Below, in pieces: positions 57,254 to 64,000 of a stretch of 64,000 bases of DNA. A program made the translations under genes and the position numbers. Each line of letters opens with the position of its first letter. The stretch's first letter is position 1. The notes below the pieces were generated by a model. The model had not been told where the DNA came from. It was given only the letters and a program-made list of their open reading frames with translations, and did not search any database. Source of the DNA: Acetatifactor muris (GTDB lineage: Bacteria; Bacillota; Clostridia; Lachnospirales; Lachnospiraceae); the NCBI GenBank assembly GCA_023664365.1, contig JAMPFR010000003.1:39161-103160 (forward strand), given 5' to 3'.

Positions 57254-60007
57254 TTAGGAAAGCCTTTCATAGGCCGCTATCCCATGATCCTCAAAGCTTC
57301 CCGCCTTTTTGTAAACCGCCGCTGCCATATCCAACAGCGGAAACAGAGCCACGGCCCCGGTGCCCTCACCCAGGTGCATCCTGCCGTGGAGAATCGCCTC
57401 CGCCCCCAGGGCTTCCAGTGCCAGCCGCCCTGCGGCCTCCTCCGATACATGGGACGCCAGCAGAAAATCCGGCACTCTTGTGTCCAGCCGTGATGCCGCA
57501 AGAGCCGCCACTGCAGAAATTGCCCCATCTGCCACAATGGGAATTCCGAAGCGCACTCCGCCCAGAAAAACTCCGGCCATCATGGCAATCTCAAAGCTTC
57601 CCGCTTCCGTCAGCAGCGCCAGGGCAGCCTGTGGTCCCCACTGCTTCTGTGATGTCGGTTCCGCCTGTCCCTCCTGCCCTGCCTGTTTCGTCTGTCCTGT
57701 CGGTTCCGTCTGTCCTGCCTGTTCCGTCTGTCCTTCCTGTTCCGTCTGTCCTCCCAACAGCTTCTTCCCGGTTCTCTCACAGGCCAGCCTCACCGCTTCC
57801 CGTTTCCTGCCCAGTCCTTCATCATCCAGTCCGGCTCCTCTTCCGGTGACTTCCTCCGGTGACTTTCCCAGAAGCAGGGATGCCAGCGCACTGGCGGGCG
57901 TGGTGTTGCCGATACCCATCTCCCCGGTGGCAATGATAGTATATCCCTTCCCTTTAAGCTCCCCCACCAGCTCCTGTCCAAGCCGCAGAGCCTCCCGGCA
58001 CTGTTCCGGGGTCATAGCTGCTTCCCTGGCAATATTGCCGCAGCCATTCCCCACCCTCCGATCCACCAGGACGCCAACGGCCAGCGGCTTCCCTGAATCA
58101 CCGGAAGCCGGAAACCTTCCTGAACCATCAGCTTCCGGCAGCTTCCCTGAACCACCGGAAATCTGCAGCCTTCCTGAATCATCAGCTTCCGGCAGCTTCT
58201 CCCGACTGCCGGAAACCGCGATCCCTGCGTCAATCACATATACATCCGTGCCTGCGCATTCTGCCATGATACTCACAGTGGAACACCCTTTTACAAGATT
58301 GGCCGCAACGGTTTTCGTCACCTCGCTGCCGCATTGCGTCACGCCCTCCGCCACCACGCCGTGATCTCCGCAGAGTACCAGCAGGGCCCGTCTTTTAATA
58401 TCCGGAGGCGCCGGGCTGGCGGCTACCCGGCACAGCTTTGTCACATAGGTTTCCAACAGTCCCAGCCCGTCAATGGGCTTGGCGATACTGTCCCAACGCT
58501 CCTGTGCCCGGCGGCCTGCCTGATACCGCAGGCAGCATTGCAGGAACCCGAAAACGGCGTCCGGATTGCTGTAATAATATAGATGCGGAAACCCTGCTGC
58601 CATATGGGCCGTATGTACCATACAGGGGTAAGGCTTCCCGCCGACAGGCTTTGCCGCCGTGCAGTCCGTTCCGTTCTCCGTAGAGTCCCAATAATGGAAC
58701 TCGTGGCCCTTTATAACCTGCCCCACTTCTCCCAAAACCCCTGCTGTTCCAAGCTCCAACTGTATATACCCGAAACGGCACAGCCTGCCCGTGGGAAATC
58801 CCTTCCCCGGCAGAACGCCTGCCATGCGGCAACTCCTGTATGCGGCCCGGCTTCCCGAACCGCTCGGGCCTTCCGTTCCTTCCACGCTGTCCGCGGAAGT
58901 CCGGCTTCCCGAACCGTTCAAGCTTCCTGCCCCTTCCGCCGCCGACTCTGCCGTCTCCAACATCTGCTGCAGATACAGAAACCCGCCGCATTCCGCCAGA
59001 CAGGGAATCCCTTGGCCGCAGAGCATTTTAACCGCTTCCCTGATTTCCCTTGCCTGCTCCAGCTCCCGAGCATAATTTTCCGGGTATCCCCCGCCTATCA
59101 GCAGCCCGTCCAGCCGCGGCGGCAGTTCCCTGTCATGTAAAGGAGAAAATTCCACCAGCTCCGCCCCCATCCGGGCAAGCAGCTCCAGATTCTCCGTGTA
59201 ATAAAAGGAAAAGGCCTCATCCCTGGCCACACCAATGCGTACCTTTCCCGGCAAAACGGGAACCTTCGGCGCTTCTCCCCCGATTTCCGAAGCCTCCTCC
59301 CCGATGGCAAGCAGCTTATCAATATCCACACTTTTCTCCATTTCTGCCGCCACGCTCTGAAGCCAGACCCCAAAATCTTCCATTTCCTCCGGCGCCACCA
59401 GTCCGAGATGCCTTGAGGGCACCTTCAGCTGTTTTAACTCCGGCAGGAATCCTACGACGGGAATTCCGCATTCCCGTTCAACCATTTCCTTCAGCCTGGG
59501 ATAAAAAGACGCCGTTACCCTGTTCAGAAAGATTCCTTTCAGGTTGCTGTCCGGGCGATACTCTGCAATCCCCTTTATCACCGCCGCCAGGGAGACGCTG
59601 GCCCCTTTCCCGTCCACCACCAGCACCACGGGCGTCCGGGTCACTCCGGCGATTTCATAGGTGCTGGCTGCCTCCGACTGTCCGCCAAGACCGTCATAAT
59701 ATCCCATGACCCCTTCTATCACGGTAAAATCCGCATTTTCCATCTGTTTTCGCAGCAGATACCTGACCGTTGCCTCTTCCGTAAAAAAGGTATCAAGATT
59801 GCCGGAGGGTACTCCCAGCACGCTGCGGTGGAACATGGGATCTATATAGTCAGGGCCGCACTTTGCGGCGGACACCTTCAGCCCCCGCCGCTTCAACACC
59901 TCGATCAACCCGCAGACCGCCAGCGTTTTTCCGCTGCCGCTTCCGGGGGCGGCGAACAAAATCCTGGACTGCTTCCTTACCTTTTCCCTGTTTCTGTCTT
60001 TATCCAT
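57254..60007 (-). CDS. cbiA-cobT: Fusion of cobyrinate a,c-diamide synthase and CobT phosphoribosyltransferase
   Basis: A 917-residue fusion. CbiA part (about 1-490): ILFAAPGSGSGKTLAVCGLIEVL, AAKCGPDYIDPMFH, EGVMGYYDGL, glutaminase Cys in IPCLAECGGFLYL and FKGHEFHY-like VIKGHEFHYWDS. CobT part (about 500-917): KPIDGLGLLETYVTKLCRV, LLVLCGDHGVVAEGVT, TGEMGIGNTTPASALASLL, VADGAISAVAALAA, LHGRMHLGEGTGAVALFPLLD. Three low-complexity inserts interrupt the domains, one in CbiA and two in CobT (DNA repeats near 58085-58215 and 57655-57760). It therefore makes cobyrinate diamide and activates dimethylbenzimidazole or another lower base. Confidence 0.93.
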   Translation of the reverse strand: MDKDRNREKVRKQSRILFAAPGSGSGKTLAVCGLIEVLKRRGLKVSAAKCGPDYIDPMFHRSVLGVPSGNLDTFFTEEATVRYLLRKQMENADFTVIEGVMGYYDGLGGQSEAASTYEIAGVTRTPVVLVVDGKGASVSLAAVIKGIAEYRPDSNLKGIFLNRVTASFYPRLKEMVERECGIPVVGFLPELKQLKVPSRHLGLVAPEEMEDFGVWLQSVAAEMEKSVDIDKLLAIGEEASEIGGEAPKVPVLPGKVRIGVARDEAFSFYYTENLELLARMGAELVEFSPLHDRELPPRLDGLLIGGGYPENYARELEQAREIREAVKMLCGQGIPCLAECGGFLYLQQMLETAESAAEGAGSLNGSGSRTSADSVEGTEGPSGSGSRAAYRSCRMAGVLPGKGFPTGRLCRFGYIQLELGTAGVLGEVGQVIKGHEFHYWDSTENGTDCTAAKPVGGKPYPCMVHTAHMAAGFPHLYYYSNPDAVFGFLQCCLRYQAGRRAQERWDSIAKPIDGLGLLETYVTKLCRVAASPAPPDIKRRALLVLCGDHGVVAEGVTQCGSEVTKTVAANLVKGCSTVSIMAECAGTDVYVIDAGIAVSGSREKLPEADDSGRLQISGGSGKLPEADGSGRFPASGDSGKPLAVGVLVDRRVGNGCGNIAREAAMTPEQCREALRLGQELVGELKGKGYTIIATGEMGIGNTTPASALASLLLGKSPEEVTGRGAGLDDEGLGRKREAVRLACERTGKKLLGGQTEQEGQTEQAGQTEPTGQTKQAGQEGQAEPTSQKQWGPQAALALLTEAGSFEIAMMAGVFLGGVRFGIPIVADGAISAVAALAASRLDTRVPDFLLASHVSEEAAGRLALEALGAEAILHGRMHLGEGTGAVALFPLLDMAAAVYKKAGSFEDHGIAAYERLS
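57655..57760. repeat. In-frame minisatellite in cobT part
   Basis: Imperfect 12-18 bp units of TGTTCCGTCTGTCCT type encode a GQTEQ/AGQTEPT linker in the protein. Confidence 0.7.
58085..58215. repeat. In-frame minisatellite in cobT part
   Basis: Units around CAGCTTCCGGCAGCTTC with CTGAACCACCGG repeat about four times and encode SGKLPEADGSGR-type repeats. Confidence 0.7.
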
Positions 60008-60044
60008 CTCATACCCCTTGCGTATTTAATCCGAAGCTGACAGG

Positions 60045-60170
60045 CAACAACCCCGCTGCAGTCAACAGAACATCAAGCTTGCAGCGCTGCAGAGCAAAAT
60101 GTACTCTTTGAGCCCAATGTGCTCAAGAAGCACATGAGTATTGACCCTCGCGGCATTCGCCAAATGGATG
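60045..60170 (+). repeat. Dispersed repeat, copy R5
   Basis: Contains CAACAACCCCGCTGCAG, CAACAG, AGCAAAATGT, hairpin ATGTGCT/AGCACAT and CTCGCGGCATTCGCCAAATG. It fills the gap between the ABC ATPase and the cbiA-cobT fusion and reaches the ATPase stop codon. Confidence 0.75.
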
Positions 60171-61307
60171 CTAACGCATCCGATTTCCCCGCTCGTCCAG
60201 CCACACATTGACGTCCCTATATACGGGAAGCTGCATTTCCTCCGCCAGTTCCAGCAGCCGCCCGTTCATCCTGTTAGTGCTGCCTATGGGGGTTCCCGCA
60301 TCAATCACGGAACCCGCTCTCTTCATTTCTTCCACTGCCTGCTTCAGCTGCTCCTCCCGCATGACCTCAAAGGCAGGCGCCGTCACCACATGCCTGCTGA
60401 GGGCTGACGCCGCCGGACAGTCAATGTCATTCTCATGAAGAATACCCGTGGCAAAAGGGATCTGATGCTTCTGGAGAATCCGGTACACCTCCGTGCCATA
60501 TCCGCCCCCTGCCGCCACAAACACCTTGGGCTCCCCTTTGGGGCGGCCAAACTCCACACTTCCGTAAAGCCGATTATAACTTCCCTTTTCCAGCCCGTAC
60601 AGCTTTTCGATAACCCCTTCCCTCAGAATTTCCTCCGGCGTGCCGAATGCGGCTATAGTATCTCCCTTAACGCATACCATATAATCGGACAGCTTTGCCG
60701 CCAGATCAATTTCGTGGAGCGACATTACCACAGTGGTTCCCTCTTCATGGGCCATGTCCCGCAGAATTTCCAGCAATTCTATCTTAAAGCGGATATCCAG
60801 ATACGCCGTGGGTTCATCCAGCACAATTACCTGCGGTTCCTGGCAAATGGCTCTGGCCAGCATAATCCGCTGACGCTGTCCGTCGCTCAGGGTGGAAAAA
60901 TCCCGGTCTGCCAGTTCCCGGGCATGAACCCTCCGGAGCGCCCGCTCTGTCGCCTCTTTATCCTTCTCCGTCATCCTTCCCACGGCATTGGTATAGGGAT
61001 AGCGGCCCATGGCAACCACTTCCCTGCAGGTCATCAGCTCCGGCCGGATGCGATCCGTCAGCACCACCGCCATCTGCTCCGCCATTTTCTTTGCACTCCA
61101 TCCCTGTATGTCTTTTTCCCCGATCATTACGGTTCCGGCAATTCCGGCCAGATGCCCGGTGATCGTTTTCAATATGGTAGACTTTCCTGCACCATTGGGG
61201 CCAATCAGCGTAAGAATCTTTCCCCTGCCGATGCCGATGTTGATATCATGAATCAGGGCCCTGCCTCTGTACCCTACTGCCAAACCGTCCGTCCTGAAAT
61301 AATCCAT
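60171..61307 (-). CDS. btuD: B12 ABC transporter ATPase with extra C-terminal domain
   Basis: A 378-residue protein. Residues 1-255 are an iron/B12-type ABC ATPase: Walker A GPNGAGKSTI, signature LSDGQRQRIMLARA (Asp-Gly instead of Gly-Gly), Walker B VIVLDEPTAYLD, switch His in SLHEIDLAAK. About 120 more residues follow (EPKVFVAAGGGYGTEVYRIL, GSVIDAGTPIGSTNRMNGRLLELAEE), not found in typical BtuD/FepC. It powers uptake by the adjacent permease and binding protein. Confidence 0.92.
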   Translation of the reverse strand: MDYFRTDGLAVGYRGRALIHDINIGIGRGKILTLIGPNGAGKSTILKTITGHLAGIAGTVMIGEKDIQGWSAKKMAEQMAVVLTDRIRPELMTCREVVAMGRYPYTNAVGRMTEKDKEATERALRRVHARELADRDFSTLSDGQRQRIMLARAICQEPQVIVLDEPTAYLDIRFKIELLEILRDMAHEEGTTVVMSLHEIDLAAKLSDYMVCVKGDTIAAFGTPEEILREGVIEKLYGLEKGSYNRLYGSVEFGRPKGEPKVFVAAGGGYGTEVYRILQKHQIPFATGILHENDIDCPAASALSRHVVTAPAFEVMREEQLKQAVEEMKRAGSVIDAGTPIGSTNRMNGRLLELAEEMQLPVYRDVNVWLDERGNRMR

Positions 61308-61362
61308 ACAGCCCCCCGTTTTAAACTTTGCAGCTCTGTCCGGCCCTTTCCCGGCAGCCTGT

Positions 61363-62442
61363 TTAATGCTCCGCAGACCGTCTCTTCAGCATCATGACTA
61401 TTACCACCGGCGCGCCGAAAGCCGCCGTCACCGTCCCTATGGCCAGCTCCGTAGGAGAAAACAACGTCCGCGCAATCAGGTCACAATATATGCAGAACAC
61501 GGCGCCGCACAAATAAGTGACCGGAATCACCACCGCCGGACGGGATGTTTTCAGCATGGTCTTTGTGATATGGGGCACTGCAATTCCTACAAAGGAAACA
61601 GGCCCAGCAAAAGCTGTCACACAGGCAGAAAGCAGGCTGGACAGCAGGATCAATCCCGCCCGAAACAGCTTCACATTCACCCCCAGGCTCTGTGCATACC
61701 CCTCCCCCAGGGCATAAGCCCCAATGGGCTTGGATAGAAGCCAGGCCGCCAGAAACCCGGGAATGCAGACCCGGGCCGCGAACACCACATTCCCCCAGTT
61801 GGCTCCGGAGAAGCTTCCCATGGACCAGCCCGCCAGGTTTGCAATGTCATGCTCCCCGGCAAAGGCAATACAGAAATCCGTGGCCGCCGAACAGATATAT
61901 CCAATCATAATCCCTACCACCAGCAGCATGGACATACTATGTACCTTCTGGGAAAAAAGAAGCACCACAGACACCACCAGCAGGGAGCCAGCAAAGGCGG
62001 ACAAAATCATGGCCGCCGAACTGATCTTCCCAAGGTACTGCGCCCCAAACACCAACGTAATTCCTACAATCAGCTTCGCTCCGGAAGAAATTCCCAGCAC
62101 AAAAGGCCCTGCAATCGGATTCCGGAAAAATGTCTGCAGCAGAAACCCCGAAACAGCCAGCGCCCCTCCCAGGATAGCCGCCAGCAGCATCCTGGGCATC
62201 CTGATACTGAACAGAATCTTGGACTGGGTGGAGGCCCCTATGACCGCCTCCAGCTGTTCCTCGCAGGAGCCGCCGGTAAAAAGGTTCAGTACCCGATACC
62301 GCGCGGCGTCCCATACCATGCGAAAAATTTCGTCCGGCGGAATATATACCGATCCAAGATTGATGTTCAGCACCAGCCCCCAGGCCAGCAAAGCCGTCAA
62401 AATAATCACTGTAACCAGAAACCTTCTGTGAGCCTGCCTCAT
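61363..62442 (-). CDS. btuC: B12 ABC transporter permease
   Basis: A 359-residue FecCD/BtuC-type permease with about ten spans: RMPRMLLAAILGGALAVSGFLLQTFFRNPIAGPFVLGISSGA is the family signature, GWSMGSFSGANW and FVGIAVPHITK (ATPase contact) follow. It lies between the binding protein and ATPase genes. AGGATT upstream is weak; coupling to btuF 8 bp upstream is likely. Confidence 0.93.
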   Translation of the reverse strand: MRQAHRRFLVTVIILTALLAWGLVLNINLGSVYIPPDEIFRMVWDAARYRVLNLFTGGSCEEQLEAVIGASTQSKILFSIRMPRMLLAAILGGALAVSGFLLQTFFRNPIAGPFVLGISSGAKLIVGITLVFGAQYLGKISSAAMILSAFAGSLLVVSVVLLFSQKVHSMSMLLVVGIMIGYICSAATDFCIAFAGEHDIANLAGWSMGSFSGANWGNVVFAARVCIPGFLAAWLLSKPIGAYALGEGYAQSLGVNVKLFRAGLILLSSLLSACVTAFAGPVSFVGIAVPHITKTMLKTSRPAVVIPVTYLCGAVFCIYCDLIARTLFSPTELAIGTVTAAFGAPVVIVMMLKRRSAEH

Positions 62443-62450
62443 ATCTGCAA

Positions 62451-63764
62451 TTAATCCTGTCCTTCTGCTTCCTGCGGAAGCTTAATCAAATGGTCTGTCG
62501 TAACTGTGTTCGGATTCTCGCTGGACAAAATTGTGTGCATATCCGAAACAATAGAGGAAATTGCCGATGTTGCCTGGGTAAAATCAGGGGAAGTGATCCA
62601 TACATGCCCCTCCCGCACCGCCTTAAAATCTGCGAACAGCGGCTCATATTCCGTCATCTCCTGAATGGAATAGAATTTGTTGCCCAGGTTCCAGTAAAAG
62701 AGATAATCTGCGTCCTTGAAAGCCGCATACCACTCCTCAAATGTCATACTTGTATTTCCGCTCTCTTCCGGTTCCATGTCGGCACAGATATAGTCGCCTC
62801 CCGCAAGCTGAATCATCTGTACCAGATAATCGCCGCCGTTTCTGGCATAGCATTTGCCGCTGGAGGTAATATATCCCATCGCCACGGTAATACCTGTGCT
62901 CTCCGCTGCCGTTGCCTGCTCCATCAGCGCTTTCTGACTGTCAAAATAGGCCTGGGCCTCCGCTTCCCTGCCGAACAGTACCCCCAGCATCTTTACCCAC
63001 TCCACACGGGCTAAGGGATGGCTTTCCTTGGAAGAGATTTCCACCAGATTGGGGATCCCCAGCTCCGTAAATTTTTCATTGACTTCCGGAACGGAATCCA
63101 CCATGGCGTTATCCAGATGAAGCCGGATACCCTGATCCACCATCATCTCATAGTCGGGCTCCTTGTAATTTCCCGAAAAGCCGATGCTGCCATCCTCCAT
63201 CGCTTTACTTACTTCTTCAATGTACCAGCCGTCCACATCCGTAGCCACCAGCCTGACATAGTCCAATGCCCCGATAGCGTTCATCAGGGAAACCATACTT
63301 GTACTGGCAATATATGCCTTATCAATGGGCAGCTGCAGCACAGTCACCGTCTCGTCCGTGTCTCCGGGTACGCTCATGCCCTCCGGCACCACGAGATATT
63401 TCTCACCGGGAGCGCCTACTGTAATCATACGGTAGCCTCCCTCAAAGAGCTCGATGGAAAAACCCTTCGCAAAATCCATCTGCATTGTACCGGCCGAAAC
63501 CAGCTTCCCGTCATAATTCTCCGTTTCCGCACCGCTGTCTCCGGCGCTTCCGGAACTGTTCGCCACACCGCCTTCTTCGCTGCTATCCACGCCCGATCCG
63601 CCTTCTCCGGAAACAGTTGCCCCGGTGTCATCCCCTGTAGTATCAGACAGGTCATTTTCCACCGAATCTCCGCCCCGGGACGGAGTACCCTCATTGCCGC
63701 AGCCGGCAAGCATGGTCATTCCCAGCGCCGCCGACAAGATAACAGCCACTAACCTCTTTTTCAT
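62451..63764 (-). CDS. btuF: B12 ABC transporter substrate-binding lipoprotein
   Basis: A 437-residue lipoprotein (MKKRLVAVILSAALGMTMLAGCG) with a Ser/Gly/Asp-rich linker to about 95 and a BtuF/FepB-like two-lobe domain (LMNAIGALDYVRLVATDVDGWYIEE, GIPNLVEISSKESHPLARVEWVKMLGVLFGRE, GDYLVQMIQLAGGDYICAD). First gene of the uptake operon at the head of the cobalamin block; AAAGGAG lies upstream of 63764. Ligand cobalamin or a precursor is inferred from context; heme or siderophore is the alternative. Confidence 0.88.
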   Translation of the reverse strand: MKKRLVAVILSAALGMTMLAGCGNEGTPSRGGDSVENDLSDTTGDDTGATVSGEGGSGVDSSEEGGVANSSGSAGDSGAETENYDGKLVSAGTMQMDFAKGFSIELFEGGYRMITVGAPGEKYLVVPEGMSVPGDTDETVTVLQLPIDKAYIASTSMVSLMNAIGALDYVRLVATDVDGWYIEEVSKAMEDGSIGFSGNYKEPDYEMMVDQGIRLHLDNAMVDSVPEVNEKFTELGIPNLVEISSKESHPLARVEWVKMLGVLFGREAEAQAYFDSQKALMEQATAAESTGITVAMGYITSSGKCYARNGGDYLVQMIQLAGGDYICADMEPEESGNTSMTFEEWYAAFKDADYLFYWNLGNKFYSIQEMTEYEPLFADFKAVREGHVWITSPDFTQATSAISSIVSDMHTILSSENPNTVTTDHLIKLPQEAEGQD

Positions 63765-63868
63765 AATAGCTCCTTTTCTTCCTGTTTTTATTTTGAATAC
63801 CACAGAAACGAATCTGTGCCGATACGACGGCTGTGAGATGTTATCCGGCCAAAGCGGGAAAACGCGTA

Positions 63869-63901
63869 CAAAAAGAAAACCCTTTTCTCCGAAAAAAGGG
63901 T
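63869..63901 (-). terminator. Intrinsic terminator in the btuF leader
   Basis: On the minus strand CCCTTTT and AAAAGGG arms (63880-63886, 63894-63900) close a hairpin followed by TTTTCTTTTT. Since it lies about 105 bp before btuF and after the putative riboswitch end, it is the likely expression platform. Confidence 0.7.
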
Positions 63902-63987
63902 AAATAGAAATAGAGACATGAGTATTTCTCCTGTCTTGCGGTATATACTCCCAGTTACTCGTAGGACGGAACAGCTGTTCCTGTACA

Positions 63988-64000
63988 ACAGCAGGCAGGT
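63988..64000 (-). promoter_or_regulatory. 3' end of a possible cobalamin riboswitch (cut by window edge)
   Basis: On the minus strand the window begins ACCTGCCTGCTG, the usual 3' end of cobalamin aptamers (CAGGAGACCTGCC). The aptamer core would lie beyond 64000, so this cannot be confirmed here. The stretch 63902-63987 contains overlapping inverted repeats (GAGTAT/ATACTC, AGACA/TGTCT) consistent with a switching leader. Confidence 0.4.

Noticed and set aside
57360-58364. Plus-strand frame of 334 codons rich in Pro, Ser and Cys
   Set aside because: Antisense of the cobT part including its minisatellites; composition explained by the repeats.

Overview
The window looks like chromosome of an anaerobic Firmicute of the class Clostridia, most probably Lachnospiraceae. 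The signs are strong AGGAGG-type ribosome binding sites, tight same-strand operons, GTG and TTG starts, a CIRCE element, BlaI/BlaR1, UPF0735-hom-aspartokinase order, secreted plant-polysaccharide hydrolases, an anaerobic-style cobalamin operon and VIT/exosortase genes. Species cannot be named from the sequence. The right edge is AT-poor host DNA; 12.2-22.6 kb is a clearly AT-richer insert.

Layout. 0-12 kb: end of an ABC/GntR pair, a SpoIID-like peptidoglycan-binding protein, a chemoreceptor, htpG under a perfect CIRCE operator, a PrsA-like foldase, ilvE, folA-thyA and a beta-CASP nuclease. 12.1 kb: tRNA-Gly(GCC). 12,178-22,599: a 10.4-kb integrated element bounded by a 24-bp direct repeat of the tRNA 3' end. 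23-30 kb: zinc-ribbon membrane protein, GH5 cellulase, MATE pump, HD-GYP phosphodiesterase, NagZ-like GH3. 30-34 kb: aspartokinase, homoserine dehydrogenase and ACT regulator. 34-38 kb: VIT/vWA surface protein with exosortase, diguanylate cyclase. 38-46 kb: GH53 galactanase, small proteins, AraC regulator with uxuA-uxuB, coiled-coil protein. 46-49 kb: BlaI/BlaR1 pair. 49-64 kb: a long minus-strand cobalamin block, from B12 uptake (btuF-btuC-btuD) through cbiA-cobT fusion, cobU, cobS, cobC, cbiB, cobD, cbiP, cbiC and cobO.

The main discovery is the element at tRNA-Gly. It carries a filamentous-phage (inovirus-like) morphogenesis module: Zot/pI-type ATPase, six very small membrane proteins of 48-72 residues, a 269-residue membrane protein, a 668-residue signal-peptide protein with C-terminal membrane anchor, and a 93-residue candidate ssDNA-binding protein. 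Its replication module is of the eukaryotic-virus-like CRESS-DNA type: a Rep with HUH endonuclease motifs and an SF3 helicase, and directly upstream a perfect 10-bp stem-loop whose loop reads TAGTATTAC, the circovirus-type nonanucleotide, flanked by tandem CATACA hexamers. A ribbon-helix-helix repressor gene and seven copies of a 14-16 bp dyad at two promoters form the probable lysogeny switch. A tyrosine recombinase, a SprT-like metalloprotease, a 64-nt extended hairpin (candidate packaging signal) and several further hairpins complete it. The structural genes and rep are all on the minus strand, the strand that would be the virion strand if TAGTATTAC is the nick site.

Other points of interest are a dispersed repeat family sitting in gaps of the cobalamin operon, a cbiA-cobT fusion with repeat-derived inserts, a decayed type I toxin-antitoxin-like locus beside attR, and an exosortase with a probable SEPE-type substrate.
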